From Bathynomus jamesi (Eukaryota; Arthropoda; Malacostraca; Isopoda; Cirolanidae): a stretch of 64,000 nt of DNA. Positions 1 to 10,247 of the stretch are shown here, piece after piece. Within the stretch, counting starts at the first letter, position 1, and the number at the start of each line of letters is the position of its first letter. The notes under the pieces were generated by a model. That model saw only the letters and a list, made by a program, of their open reading frames with translations, was not told the DNA's origin and ran no database searches. The translations under genes were made by a program, and so were the position numbers. The stretch is from assembly GCA_023014485.1 (NCBI GenBank), contig JAJOZX010000483.1:929501-993500 (forward strand). The letters are read 5' to 3'.

Positions 1-120
1 GCAATCGGATGATCCCGGGTTCGATTCCCGGGAGGTACCTCATTTTTCATTTGTTCGTTCTCCCTCCTCAACTTGTACGGAACGCTCTTCTACACAAGCG
101 TCGTTCTTTACATATATATA
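1..120 (+). repeat. tRNA-like repeat arm (B-box containing), cut by window start
   Basis: The first 60 bases contain a pol III B-box-like GGTTCGATTCCC inside a tRNA 3'-half-like segment, followed by a CATTTTTCATTTGTTCGTT tail. The same unit occurs twice, head to head, in the hairpin centred at 47340, so this is one arm of that repeat family. The rest of the element lies before the window. Confidence 0.7.
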
Positions 121-179
121 AATATATATATATACTGTATACACTTTTCAACCTTTCAAATGTTGTGTGCAATGATTCG

Positions 180-345
180 TCATTTCATGAAGGTCAAGCT
201 TGTCGCCCCTCTCGAGTTGGCCTGGCGAAGTAGTGAGTTGGTTTCTTGTACTCTCCACCTCACATAGCCGGGTACGCCCGGCTCATCGGGGATTGTTCTG
301 AGCCAGGCGTCTAATCTTCTTTTGAAGATGTCCACTGCAACACCA
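180..345 (-). pseudogene. LINE ORF2 C-terminal fragment
   Basis: Read on the minus strand this encodes a short tail with FKRRLDAWLRTIPDEPG and PGYVR, which resembles the extreme C-terminus of CR1/L2-like non-LTR retrotransposon ORF2 proteins. The same tail, decayed, ends the LINE remnant near 61710-61800 on the plus strand. Only the last ~53 codons are present: the reading ends at a stop near 180 and runs directly into a (GT)n tract on its upstream side, so the copy is strongly 5'-truncated. Not functional. Confidence 0.6.
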
Positions 346-382
346 CTCGTGTGTGTGTGTGTGTGTGTACATATATATATAA
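346..382. repeat. (GT)n / (TA)n microsatellite
   Basis: Short GT tract followed by TATATA, abutting the truncated LINE tail. Confidence 0.9.
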
Positions 383-451
383 ATTGACGATTGGTTAGGT
401 TAAGTTGTAATATTTTCGTTAGTTTTACGAAAATATTATGCGGACAAAGTT

Positions 452-560
452 GGGGAACGTGAACTACACTAGGATAATGTAGGGGAACGTAAACTACACT
501 AGAATAATGTCGGGGAACGTAAACTACACTAGGCACCACAGGGGGACGTAAACTACACTT
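452..560 (+). repeat. 30-bp tandem repeat, about 3.7 copies
   Basis: Four successive units begin GGGGAACGTRAACTACACTA at 452, 482, 512 and 541/542. Units are about 30 bp and diverge mainly in their last 8-10 bases. No open frame suggests a protein repeat. Confidence 0.9.
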
Positions 561-577
561 GCTCCGAACTTTTTATA

Positions 578-760
578 GGATCACCTGAAGATCAGGGCCC
601 CCAGCCTTCTTTAGTTAGTTTTATAAGACTAATTAACAAAAATATCACGACTTAACCTAACCAGTCGTCAAGAGCGTACAGTTGACCTAACGATTGGTTA
701 GGTTAAGTCGTGATATTTTCGTTAGTTAGCCCTATAAGGCTAACTAACGAATACTGGGGT
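578..760 (+). repeat. partial copy of the 2337-2542 MITE with internal foldback
   Basis: Starts with GGATCACCTGAAGATCAGGG, the terminal sequence of the MITE at 2337-2542. A ~60-bp arm containing TATCACGACTTAACCTAACC is repeated inverted as GGTTAGGTTAAGTCGTGATA. The matching right terminus is absent, so the copy is truncated or rearranged. A further fragment of the same motif lies at 388-430. Confidence 0.7.
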
Positions 761-838
761 TTTTATATACTAGTGCAGTGGTCGGCAACCTCTGACCCGC
801 GAGTCAATTGTAGTATATACTGATATACACATAGTATA

Positions 839-2057
839 CAGGGTGTACATAAAGTCAGGATCTATTTTTGTGAAATAATTATTTTTTTCTATTTTTCTTT
901 TCAGAAGCCCTTAGAATGAATACAGAAGAGCGTGTGGCAATAGTAATTTGGCGAATCGAGGGAAAGAAATACAACGACATCAGAGAGAAGTCTAGAAGGA
1001 GATTTCATAAGCCGGGGCCAATAGACAAGTCAATACGAAAATTGGTGAACAAATTTAAACGAACGGGATCTGTAAATGATGAAGCAAGATCAGGACGACC
1101 GTGTATGTCAGATCTTCCCGTGAATGCAGTACGTGGAATTATCACTGAGGAGCCACGTACGTCCGTTCGTGCTGCATCACACAGACTCGGCCTCCCGACG
1201 TCATCTGTGCACAAAATTCTGAAAGTTAATTTGCAGAAGAAAAGCTACCATTTGCAGGTTTTACATGATTTACATGAGGAAGATTTCCCTCGACGAAGTG
1301 CTGTGTGTGCTGATCTCGTAGAACAAATCTGGAGTGATAATTTAATGGACAACATTCTCTTTAATGATGAAGCCACTTTCCATACGTGTGGAAAAGTAAA
1401 TCACCATAACTGTCAAATTTGGGCAGATGAAAGACCGAATGATTTCGTCCAAAATTGGGAAAGAGACTCACCTAAAGTTAATGTCTGGATGGGTTTAACA
1501 AAATCTAAGGTTTATGGTCCTTTTTTCTTTGCTGAAGCTACAGTTACGGGGCTTATTTATCTGGACATGTTGCAGCAATTCCTTGAACCTCAGCTGATTG
1601 GGGATAGGATTGTTAGTACCGTCTTCTATCGACATGATGGTGCTCCTTGTTACTATGCCAAAATTGTTCAGGATTATCTAAATGGACGTTTTCCAAATCG
1701 CTGGATCGGACGCGGAAGCAACAGACCTTGGCCAGCGAGATCACCAGATTTAACCCCTTTAGATTTCTTTGCATGGGGTTTTATGAAAGCGCACGTCTAT
1801 CAGACGAAGATTACGAGTCTTGAAAACTTACGTACACGTATACGAACTGCTGCAGATAACATAACCCCGCAAATGCTCCAGAATGTGTTTAGAAATGATG
1901 CGGAACGATTTGAGCTGTGCAGGGATATTGATGGGCGTCACGTCGAATCCTACTCTTAATTATTTAATAAATGTTACCACTTTATCATTTTATGATTGAA
2001 TTCCATATAATTTCCAAGTGCTTCACAAAAATAGATCCTGACTTTATGTACACCCTG
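839..2057 (+). mobile_element. mariner-like element with perfect 35-bp terminal inverted repeats
   Basis: The left end 839-873 and right end 2023-2057 are exact inverted repeats of 35 bp (outermost bases CAGGGTGTACATAAAG). TA dinucleotides flank both ends, the standard Tc1/mariner target. Total length is about 1.2 kb, normal for a full element. It carries one intact transposase frame (916-1959) and a poly(A) signal AATAAA at 1966-1971. Perfect ends plus an intact gene suggest a young, possibly still mobilisable copy. Confidence 0.95.
916..1959 (+). CDS. mariner-like (Tc1/mariner superfamily) transposase, intact
   Basis: A 347-residue frame begins at ATG 916 inside the left end of the mariner-like element and stops just before the right inverted repeat. 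Residues ~1-90 form the paired-like helix-turn-helix DNA-binding half. The catalytic triad is visible: first Asp in FNDEATF (about residue 150), second in HDGAP (about 240), third in RSPDLTP (about 277). There are 36 residues between the second and third Asp, so it is a DDxD enzyme near the DD34D-DD37D range, not a Tc1 DD34E. The WIGRG block before the third Asp is shared with the transposase at 35160-35765. No frameshift, stop or intron. It is expected to cut and paste its own element at TA sites. No promoter is recognised. Confidence 0.95.
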   Translation: MNTEERVAIVIWRIEGKKYNDIREKSRRRFHKPGPIDKSIRKLVNKFKRTGSVNDEARSGRPCMSDLPVNAVRGIITEEPRTSVRAASHRLGLPTSSVHKILKVNLQKKSYHLQVLHDLHEEDFPRRSAVCADLVEQIWSDNLMDNILFNDEATFHTCGKVNHHNCQIWADERPNDFVQNWERDSPKVNVWMGLTKSKVYGPFFFAEATVTGLIYLDMLQQFLEPQLIGDRIVSTVFYRHDGAPCYYAKIVQDYLNGRFPNRWIGRGSNRPWPARSPDLTPLDFFAWGFMKAHVYQTKITSLENLRTRIRTAADNITPQMLQNVFRNDAERFELCRDIDGRHVESYS

Positions 2058-2336
2058 TATATAAATTAATAAATATTATTACATGAAGAGTGTTTTTTAT
2101 TTTAAAATGTCCCGAAAATAGTGTATTTTGATTTAAATTTTAAACACTGACCCATTATCAAATTACCAATAAATCAAATTGACCCAGTTTCAAAAAAGGA
2201 TGCCTACCATTATACTAGTGAATGCAAAATGTTTGCCTGCAGGAAATTTTCATGTTTTTCGTTTACGTGAAAATATCCAGCAAGTGAAAATTTGACAATT
2301 TAAACTAATCTTTGGAGGATAGTAAGAAAATAAAAC

Positions 2337-2542
2337 GGATCACTTGAAGATTAGGGCTCCCATGTATTCTTGTTTTTTGCTTTACAGTACCAAATATAAT
2401 AAAAAGTTGAATTGAATGCCCGGTTAGGTCAACTGTACGCCCTTGACGATTGACGATTAGGTTAAGTCGTGATATTTTCGTTAGTTTTAATGAAGATATC
2501 ATTTGGTAATTGAGGCTGGGAGCCCTGATCTTCAGGTGATCC
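2337..2542. mobile_element. 206-bp palindromic MITE with 8-bp TSD (hAT-like)
   Basis: Ends GGATCACTTGAAGATTAGGG and its inverted partner GGATCACCTGAAGATCAGGG. Flanked by exact 8-bp duplications AATAAAAC at 2329-2336 and 2543-2550. The interior contains the GGTTAAGTCGTGATATTTTCG motif seen also at 388-430 and 690-720. Non-coding. The 8-bp TSD points to hAT mobilisation. Confidence 0.85.
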
Positions 2543-2651
2543 AATAAAACTTAGATTATTAAAATACTCTATTTGAAAAGTAAATTCAGTATATTGTAAT
2601 AAAACATTGTAAAGTAAAAGCAGTAAAAACATTTTAAATTATACTGTATTA

Positions 2652-2852
2652 TTACTCTATAACAAGAATGCCATGAATGCCGCTAATTTTCCAACCCTTC
2701 CGAATGGTCTCCCTCATTTTGTGTAGGTTATCCCATGCAGAGACAATCCATTTAGCATGAATAGGTTTCAGTGTTGAGAGCTTCGAATCTATCTTATCGA
2801 GAGATTCATTTACGTTGGAAAACACTATTAATATAATAGGCATCAGCCACAA
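2652..2852 (-). pseudogene. Tigger/pogo-type transposase C-terminal fragment
   Basis: The minus strand encodes a 66-residue open stretch with KPIHAKWIVSAWDNL and IRKGWKISGI. This resembles the C-terminal end of DDE_1 (Tigger/Jerky) transposases, where a conserved KP-H-W segment is followed by GW-AGI. Catalytic residues are absent, so only a tail survives. A pogo-like MITE elsewhere (44932-45315) shows that this group has been active in the genome. Confidence 0.55.
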
Positions 2853-3393
2853 AGCGGTGGTGATATCCTACTTCATGCAACCGTCACCTTACGGTTTCCA
2901 CTGACACGCCCATATGCAGTCTTTCCTGGACGACGACAGCAAGTAACCATGTCAACCCCACGGTTTGGCCCATCAACGTCATTTCACAAACATTTGTATA
3001 ATATTGTATGAATTTATAAGTATATATAAATATATTTATGCTAGTACAGTATAACCGTGGATTATTCTTATGTGATTTTGATATTCAGTTACTGTTATTC
3101 AGATCGAAACTGTTAACAAGTTCTTTGTGTAACAATCGATAAGCCATTTCCCACTAACTTTCTCTGCCCCTCTACCTCGCTCTCTCACTCACACTGTCTC
3201 AATCTTTTTCTCGCTCAATGTCAATACATATATATATACTGTATAATCGTGTAGATTCGTAAGTTAGTAAAGGTTTAAAGCTGCACACGGACTCTACAAA
3301 CAGCTTTATTAGTATTGTTACATAATTATTTAATATACGCGAGACTGGTGGGTTGGGAAGGGGAATGAGGGAGTGTGGAGGATGGTTGTGTAA
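2853..3393. other. no gene seen; CT-rich and AT-rich spacer
   Basis: Low-complexity CTCTCTCACTC-like sequence around 3170-3220 and short TATA tracts. No coding frame, repeat termini or splice signals stand out. Confidence 0.6.
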
Positions 3394-3988
3394 TAGGGCG
3401 GCTCGTTTTTACACTTTTTTCGATATTTGATTGGGGGTAGTGCGGAAAAGTTGCGATTTGGAGAGAAAATAAAGTGTGTAAAATTTTTTTGATCTACGTC
3501 AATACCTTCCGGTGGCGGCGAGTCCTTAAAAATCGAAAAATAGGCCTAAAAACACATAAAATTTTTATATAATTTTATATAATTTTTATATAATGTTCAT
3601 TGTTCAATGACTGCTATTAATTTATTCAAGCCTATAATAGTGTTCTCAGGGTTGTTTGCACAGAAATATACCGGAATTAACATTTGTATAACATCTTGTT
3701 AAAACTTGCTTTAAATCAATATTTTGGATATTTTAACGGCTAAGACGCCACCGGAAGTTATTAACAGATTGTGCTGAAATTTTTATTGTTTATTTTGTAA
3801 GTCTTTAAAACCATTTTCCAATCTACCCCGTTAGGCCTATTTTTCGATTTTTAAGGACTCGCCGCCACCGGAAGGTATTGACGTAGATCAAAAAAAATTT
3901 ACACACTTTATTTTCTCTCCAAATCGCAACTTTTCCGCACTACCCCCAATCAAATATCGAAAAAAAAAGTGTAAAACGAGCCGCCCTA
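3394..3988. mobile_element. hAT-type MITE with ~150-160-bp inverted repeats
   Basis: Terminal sequence TAGGGCGGCTCG with the exact inverse at the right end. Near-perfect inverted repeats extend roughly 155 bp at each end (3394-3550 and 3830-3988). An exact 8-bp TSD, TTGTGTAA, lies at 3386-3393 and 3989-3996. The ~280-bp loop is non-coding. TIR start and TSD length identify hAT mobilisation. Confidence 0.9.
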
Positions 3989-4180
3989 TTGTGTAATGTC
4001 TATTTTTTGTTCAAATTCACTAATATATAAAAAGTTGTACTGTCGTATCTGTTCATATAGATTTGCAGTAATCATAATGGAACTTTATTACTGTATAAGA
4101 CTAGTAAACATGGAGTTCAACGCTGTTCACGATCATATTAATCGTTTATTTATATGAACACAGACATTACATTATAATTA

Positions 4181-4387
4181 GGGGCCGTTCAAAAATTACG
4201 TAACGCTATTTTTGCTAAAATTTGACACCCCAGATCCCCCAGGAACGTTCTGTAACGCTAGACCAGGCACCCGATAAGATGTTATGTAACGCTTTCCCCA
4301 CCCCACACCCGACACGTTATGAAACGTTACAGGTGGAGGATGTCAGGTTTTAGCAAAAATAGCGTTACGTAATTTTTGAACGGCGCC
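4181..4387. mobile_element. PIF/Harbinger-like MITE, copy 1
   Basis: 207-bp element with ends GGGGCCGTTCAAAAATTACG and an inverted partner reading GGCGCCGTTCAAAAATTACG. Flanked by TTA on both sides (4178-4180, 4388-4390), the 3-bp target typical of PIF/Harbinger. A second copy is at 26655-26866. Confidence 0.8.
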
Positions 4388-4652
4388 TTACCTGTATGTC
4401 AATGTTATATGTTGTTGGACTAAGGCTGAACATTTCCCACTCTTTTTTTAATCCCAGGAAACAGGATTCAAAAACTTGCCATCCCGGGATCCCGGGAAAT
4501 TCTCGGGATTAAAAAAATTAAATAAGGTTGAAGTACTGGAATAAATTAAATAACTAAACAAAAAAATTATTTTTATTGAACAAAAACATGCTTTGATAAA
4601 AACTTTCTAGAGACTAATAAAACTGAAATTATTAATTTATTTGGATTATGAC

Positions 4653-6027
4653 TTAAAATAACGTTTTAAAACACAGCTGATCAATACTATTATCACTTAA
4701 AGATGTTCGAAGTTTTGTGATGAATAATTCTACAGCAGAAAATGCTCTTTCCGACTCTATTGAAGTTGGAGGAATTGTCACCAGAGCATTAAATAAGATG
4801 TTTAAATTTTCTGTTCTATTACTAGTGGCTTCATAAGCATTCATTTCTTTTATGATGTTCTCTACGTCGTATCTCAGGCGCAAATCTTGTTGCTCTGTGG
4901 TTCCCATTTCTTTCTGCACAACTGCATCCAATTTTTTTTCCAAGGACATTTGATTTAAAGATGAGTTAGAGGAAAAGACTTCGAGTTCTAGTGGTGTATC
5001 AAAAAAACTGTTGGGGTTCATTTACATCAGTACCTTCTACCACTACGTCCGTCTCATTTTTTCTGAAAAACCTGGCAAACAATTCTTTGGCAGTTGTTTG
5101 CAATGTTGATTTAGAAGGCAGTGAAAAATTAGGACAAGTTGAATTAAATGCTATTATAGGATTGTTTAAATATTTATATAATCCTACGAGCTTCTTATTA
5201 CGTCTCTCTTGAAGTCTTTTTTCTACTGATTATTTTAAGGTGGTAGAAAAACAAGTTTTCTGCTCTCACAACTCATTTACAATAAAAGCAAACACACTTC
5301 TGCAGTGAGCAATGTTGCATCTCTGCTACCAAGCTTCTCCAATCCAATTTTAACCGGTTCTAAAGATGAGATAATAACATTTAGTTGTACAAATCTTTCC
5401 AACATTACTATTAAACTATTCCATCTTGTTTGTGAATCGAGTTGTAGATGAAGTTCTTTGTTATGCTCAAGTCCTACATATTTTTGTAAGATTTCGTTTT
5501 TTAAGGGTGATCTACGGAATAATTTCACAATTTTTCTCACTTTTGTAATAGTGCTAGCAATGTGTGTCTTCAAGCTCTTCTGCTAGTTCAATAGGCCTAA
5601 CATCGGCAAAATTATCGGCATTGTTGTTTGAAATTTCGACAGCAGTTGTAAATTCGTCTTCTTCAACATTCTCTTCATCACTATCATTGTTCATGCTTGC
5701 ATCTTCCTCAGAAATGTCTTCTAATACCTGTTGATTAACTGTTGCATTTCTTGAATTACTTTTTTTGTAAAGAACATCACAAAAAGCCAAGTGCAGACCA
5801 TGTACAAGACACTGTTGATGCTCACCATGGTTAATTCTTCCAAGTTTTACCATGACACTGGCTCCATCTGTTACACGAACAACTATGTCATTTTCCATGC
5901 TTAATTTAAAGTTATTTAGTTTTTTTTTCAACAAGCTCAATAGTTTTATTAGCAGGCAGATATCCAAAAATACGAACCATTCCCAAATTCCAGAACTTTC
6001 CAACTGCAAAAATGTTAACATTCATAT
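4653..6027 (-). pseudogene. hAT transposase catalytic and dimerisation part
   Basis: Continuation of the gene broken at 15541. Three minus-strand frames carry family landmarks in the right order: YMNVNIF next to the insertion point, VTDGAS (hAT catalytic Asp region) and CLVHGLHLA with C-x2-H (frame 5554-6021), TRWNS (5277-5573), and the C-terminal hAT dimerisation block IESERAFSA (4653-5021). Frameshifts separate the three, and an acidic run around 5640-5720 is low complexity. Original function: cut-and-paste transposase of the host element. Confidence 0.9.
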
Positions 6028-6033
6028 AGCGAC

Positions 6034-6257
6034 AGTAGTATGACCGCAAAAGGAGAGAGTGCAGAGCAATTGCAATGTTTATCAAATGAGTGCCAGTGCC
6101 ACCCACCCCTTGTTGCAAGGTGCCAACCCCCCAACCCCCAGAGTGCTAAAAAAAAAATAAAAAAAGGGGGAATTCCCCCAGAAAGCTATGGGAGTCCACC
6201 TACTTTTTGGGGGGGAGAAGTGGGACGGCCTCACCCCCCAAAGGGGTATACCTAACT

Positions 6258-6309
<52 letters not shown>

Positions 6310-7267
6310 GACGCATAATAACGCTCTCGGCTTCAGCACAGGGTTTAGAATTGTCTTTCAGCCAGTTGGCGTACAAGCCAGTGCCTCCAGGCATTATCAG
6401 CCAGTTGGCACAGTATATATATCGTTTGAACAGCCAAAAAACGCACCCAAGCTTCCCGACTATACACACACTCATGGAATCCCTATCAGTACACACACAC
6501 ACCTATATATACACGTTCATAGGTCTTCAACTCCCTCCGTCATCACCCGTTTACACCATCTATACGTTCATGAATCTTCTACAACACACACACACACACA
6601 ACACACACACACACACACACACATTCGTCTGTATAAAAATGTATAGATTTATGAAAATTACATTTACAGTAGGTTATGAAAGTCCCATCAACGCTGTTTT
6701 AAACTCCCTCCGTCGTCACCCGTTTACACCATCTATACGTCATAGATTTTCTACAACACACACACATACACACACACACACGCACACATTCGTTTGTATA
6801 AAAATGTATAGATTTAAGAAAATTACACTTACAGTAGGTTACAAAAGTCCTATCAACGCTGTTTTAAACTTTCTACGACACCACCCGTTTACACCATCTA
6901 TGCACTCGTAGATCTTCTACAACACCCACACACCCAGACATCCATTGTTAGATTATCTCGCACCTGCATCAAATTCTGCTGCTACAACCTTCAAACTTCC
7001 TTTTCTGAATAATCCGTCGGAGATACAGGTAAGGTAATAAAGCATTTTACACTAATTTATTCTTTTCAAACACGAGTTGTCCATTTGAGTCGACATTTAC
7101 CATATAGCCGATCTCTCGACACAATAAACATTTTAATAACTTTGATGGCTAATCCGTCGTTTCTGTCCATCATTTCTGGTAATTATCGTTGTTTTAGAAT
7201 AAATATCTCTTTTCAATTCTTTGTAAATTCTCCATTTAAATTCATATTTTTCGACCTGTTTTAAATG

Positions 7268-7298
<31 letters not shown>

Positions 7299-7895
7299 TT
7301 TAACATTAGTCAGGGTCCTTTTTCGCGTGATCCTGTTGTTTTGAATTCGTCCAGAACGGATTTAGAAAAGAAGGTAAAGTGCTAAAATTCTGGCAGCTTT
7401 TCCTTATACACTTGTAATATATACTCCTACAATTTTTATTTTTTATTTTATTTATTTTTCTGTGACGACCTGTCTCGAACTTGTTATTTATTTCAGTGTC
7501 CCTGAGGATGTCATTAGTCGAAAGAACTTGAGCATCACTCTGTGAAAATTCTCTCAAAAACTTTGAATTTACGTATTAAAATTAATTTTCAGTTTTAGAC
7601 ATTAATATCTTTCGGGCGAGTTAATCTCCGTTCATTAAGGAATTTTTTTTCCTTAAAATGTTCATCTAAGGTTTATATTATCGTTATTCACCTGTAAATC
7701 CCTTTGTTTGTACTTTAACGAAAATTCCCCCAAAAGGTCATTATGAATCCCACACTGTTAAACATTTTAAAAAAATTTGCTGACTATCCCATTGTTTTCC
7801 ATCCATCATTTTTGATAATTATCGTTCTAAAACTTTTAAAAATTATTTTCCAGTTTTAGGTGATTGTAAAATCGGATGTCACTAAACAACTATAT
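6034..7895 (+). repeat. outer left arm of the giant palindrome
   Basis: Inverted match to 14025-15535 in the order: terminal block, GC-rich CCACCCACCCCTTGTTGCAA region, (AG)n, TATATATAGTCG and CGTTTACACCATCTATACG segments with (CA)n, TAATCCGTCGGAGATACAGG, then a 600-bp AT-rich block to TCGGATGTCACTAAA. Three diverged copies of the CACCCGTTTACACCATCTA unit (about 6540, 6715, 6885) show local tandem amplification in this arm. The many open frames over it are CA/AG-repeat artefacts. Confidence 0.9.
6258..6305. repeat. (AG)n microsatellite
   Basis: Uninterrupted AG dinucleotides, about 24 units. The matching position in the right arm (15275-15297) has about 11 units of CT. Confidence 0.95.
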
Positions 7896-7898
7896 ATA

Positions 7899-7958
<60 letters not shown>

Positions 7959-7988
7959 ATATATATTATGTATATATATATATATATA
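7896..7988. repeat. (TA)n-(TG)n-(TA)n microsatellite
   Basis: TA tract, short TG run, then TA again. It is the landing site of the Tc1 element starting at 7989. Confidence 0.95.
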
Positions 7989-8950
7989 AGCACACCGGAC
8001 AAAAAATTAGTCACCCCTCTCAGAATGTACCTAATAACGTGTGACGGCGCCTCTGGCCTTGATAACCGCACGAATCCGGCGAGGCAGAGACTCTACGAGG
8101 TTGTGCATGTACTGAACATCGATTTGCTGCCACTCGTTCATCAGCCGGTCCCGAAGTTCCGCCAGAGTCCGTGGGTGTCTATTCCTGCGCTTCACTTTCT
8201 GTTTCCAGCCTGAACAACACCTTCGACGCATTCAGGATTAAAGGCTTCATTGGACCTGCGATGTACTCGTCGCCTCCCATCATTGGAGAACAAACAAAAA
8301 CGGGACTCATCGGACCAAATTACACGTTTCCAATCTGCTGCAGTTCAGTTTTTGTGCCTCTGAGCTCATTTATAACGTGCCAATTTGTGACTTGCTGTTA
8401 ACAGCGGCCTCTTCTGTGGTACCCTGCTCCAGATGTCCATCGCATGCAGTTCTCGTCGCAATGTCCGTTCGGAAATTGGTCGCTGGAGAACCTCATTGGT
8501 TTCTTGGAGCAATTGTTCTCTGGTTTGAAAACGATTTGCAGTTACTAGACGAGAAACATGGCGGCGGCCCCTATTGTCGAGAATTGTTTTCCGGCCACAG
8601 TTACGCCGTCGATTGTCAGTTGATTGCGAACTACACCACTCTTTGTAAACTCGCTGGACAGTACGCGTTGACACACCAACAAATTGGGCTACTTCAGACA
8701 TTTTGTGTCCGTGGGCTCTGCCAAACACGATGGCTCCTTTTTGCCACTGAGTAACGTCTGCCTCACGACCCATTTTGCAGACTATATCCAACACACACTT
8801 TGTTCTTCACCACCTCACGAAACAGATCTGATCCTGTGTGCTACGTCACCGCTACTTGTCACTTACCAATGCTACATCAGCGCCCTCTGTGTGACCTTGA
8901 ACTTCCTACTATCGGTGCTATTAGGGGTGACTAATTTTTTGTCCGGTGTG

Positions 8951-8952
<2 letters not shown>
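7989..8952 (-). mobile_element. Tc1-like element, internally deleted
   Basis: Ends AGCACACCGGACAAAAAATT and exact inverse, about 30 bp each, with TA on both sides. At 964 bp it is shorter than a ~1.6-kb autonomous Tc1. It is inserted in the (TA)n tract of the left arm of the giant palindrome and is absent from the right arm, so it arrived later. Confidence 0.92.
8031..8794 (-). pseudogene. Tc1-like transposase with deleted catalytic core
   Basis: Minus strand 8794-8366 encodes the N-terminal bipartite helix-turn-helix (142 residues, with VGVSTRTVQRVYKEW). The first catalytic Asp survives in VIWSDESRF near 8330, in a shifted frame. Sequence then jumps to the C-terminal tail (8231-8031) with LRDRLMNEWQQID and SLPRRIRAVIKARG. 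The region with the second Asp and the Glu of the DDE triad has been deleted. Non-functional, but the binding domain and ends could be recognised in trans. Confidence 0.9.

Positions 8953-9003
<51 letters not shown>
8953..9003. repeat. (TA)n microsatellite
   Basis: About 25 TA units to the right of the Tc1 element. Confidence 0.95.
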
Positions 9004-9006
<3 letters not shown>

Positions 9007-10185
9007 ATAGGGGACGACTATCATACACAATTTTAATTAAAACTGGAATAATTACGACGAATGTTATACATAAGTACGTCCCTATTCTTGAAGGTCCTAC
9101 AAGAGCAGGCGCTCGCATATATCTCAATGATTGACGCGAGAAGTAGCCTAATCTTTTCTACGCCCTTAAGTACATGCCCGAAATATGAAAAACTATTAAA
9201 TATAATGTTAAAACAGCCAATCTTTCCAATTAAAAGCGCCCGGATGCACTTTCGTGACATCTTGCGCTCGCTGATTGCCCATGTACCTTCTGAGCTAACA
9301 TCTCACATCCGGTTCGAGTTTCAAGATAGGAACCTTTGAATCTGAGAATCACAAATTCTCTTGGTCTCACGGTGACTTACCACTCTGACGTATGTGAGAA
9401 TGGATTCCTTCCTATATAAGGAGGGGTCCAGCATTTAAAGGACAGATTCTAGACTCTGAGTAGCTCTCAACCAGACTTTGGATAGAGTTCATCTCGCCTT
9501 GAGTCTCCGCGGGTAACGGGTGCAAGTTACCTCGTATGCATTAGTTTTGCTTGAAGACGATTTTAGAACGGGCTTAAGGGTAGTAAGTCTTAGAAGGAAA
9601 TCGTTCTTCATTTTATCGCGGGCGACGAGGAGCGAGTTTCCCGTATGTCATTAACTTGCTTTACAGCGGACCTAGAACGAAGCACAGAGGTTGCTTTCAG
9701 AAGAGGGCCGTCTGACTTTGAATTAACGTAACTTACCCCTAGGTGAAGGGTAAATTTCACCTACCTCAATTAGGGAACGAGCTTCGTATCGGAATATAGG
9801 TATTGATGATCTGACTGAAGGAAACGCCAGCAGATTCGTTTAGTTCTACGTGACCTTAATTGTCACGTCTAAACTTCAGAATAACTCACATAATTAAACC
9901 CCGGTGAACTTAATCTAAATACACTATGACCTTGTGAACTCAAAAGTTAAACCATTTACTATAAAGTCTCGCCTGTAATCCGCATATTTTAACTTCATTT
10001 AAAAGCCTAAAATCAAAGGTGACTCAGTTAATCCCATGTTAATTAATCTAAACTCAACGGGTGGAAAAGGGGCTAAGGAAAGCTCCGGAATCGGCAAGTG
10101 ACCCCCCTAGGGGTCAGCGCACTCTGTTTAAAGGAGTAATCTTTTGTACTTGAGGGTTAAAACTCACCGGGTAACCCCCGAGTAT
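9004..10185 (+). other. 1.2-kb block present in one palindrome arm only, LTR-like
   Basis: A non-AT-rich block between two (TA)n tracts with no counterpart in the right arm, so a separate insertion. It has a TATA-like box CCTATATAAG at 9411-9420, followed by TCTAGACTCTGAGTAGCTCT, an arrangement reminiscent of the U3-R of a solo LTR. Clean TG/CA ends and a TSD could not be assigned because it is bounded by TA repeats. No coding frame of note. Confidence 0.35.
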
Positions 10186-10186
10186 A

Positions 10187-10242
<56 letters not shown>

Positions 10243-10247
10243 ATAAA
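10186..10247. repeat. (TA)n microsatellite
   Basis: Three TA runs separated by TATATTATAT slips. Confidence 0.95.

Larger units (their letters stand above)
776..2212 (+). mobile_element. non-autonomous hAT element split by a mariner insertion
   Basis: The outer ends are imperfect inverted repeats beginning CAGTGGTCGGCAACCT and (inverted from the right end) TAATGGTAGGCATCC, typical of hAT termini. An exact 8-bp duplication, TACTAGTG, flanks them at 768-775 and 2213-2220. Only about 220 bp belong to this element; the other 1.2 kb is the mariner-like element 839-2057. It has no coding capacity of its own. Confidence 0.8.

Noticed and set aside
452..560. CRISPR-like array
   Set aside because: Units are contiguous and similar throughout, with no unique spacers; a simple tandem repeat in a eukaryotic context.
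6188..6911. 152- and 186-codon frames over the left palindrome arm
   Set aside because: They translate AG and CA repeats and diverged tandem copies; the mirrored arm does not keep the frame.
7306..7557. 83-codon minus-strand frame in the left palindrome arm
   Set aside because: The mirrored copy at 14330-14600 has frame breaks, so no sign of selection on this frame.
7860..8213. 117-codon plus-strand frame
   Set aside because: Begins in a (TA)n tract and continues antisense to the Tc1 transposase tail.
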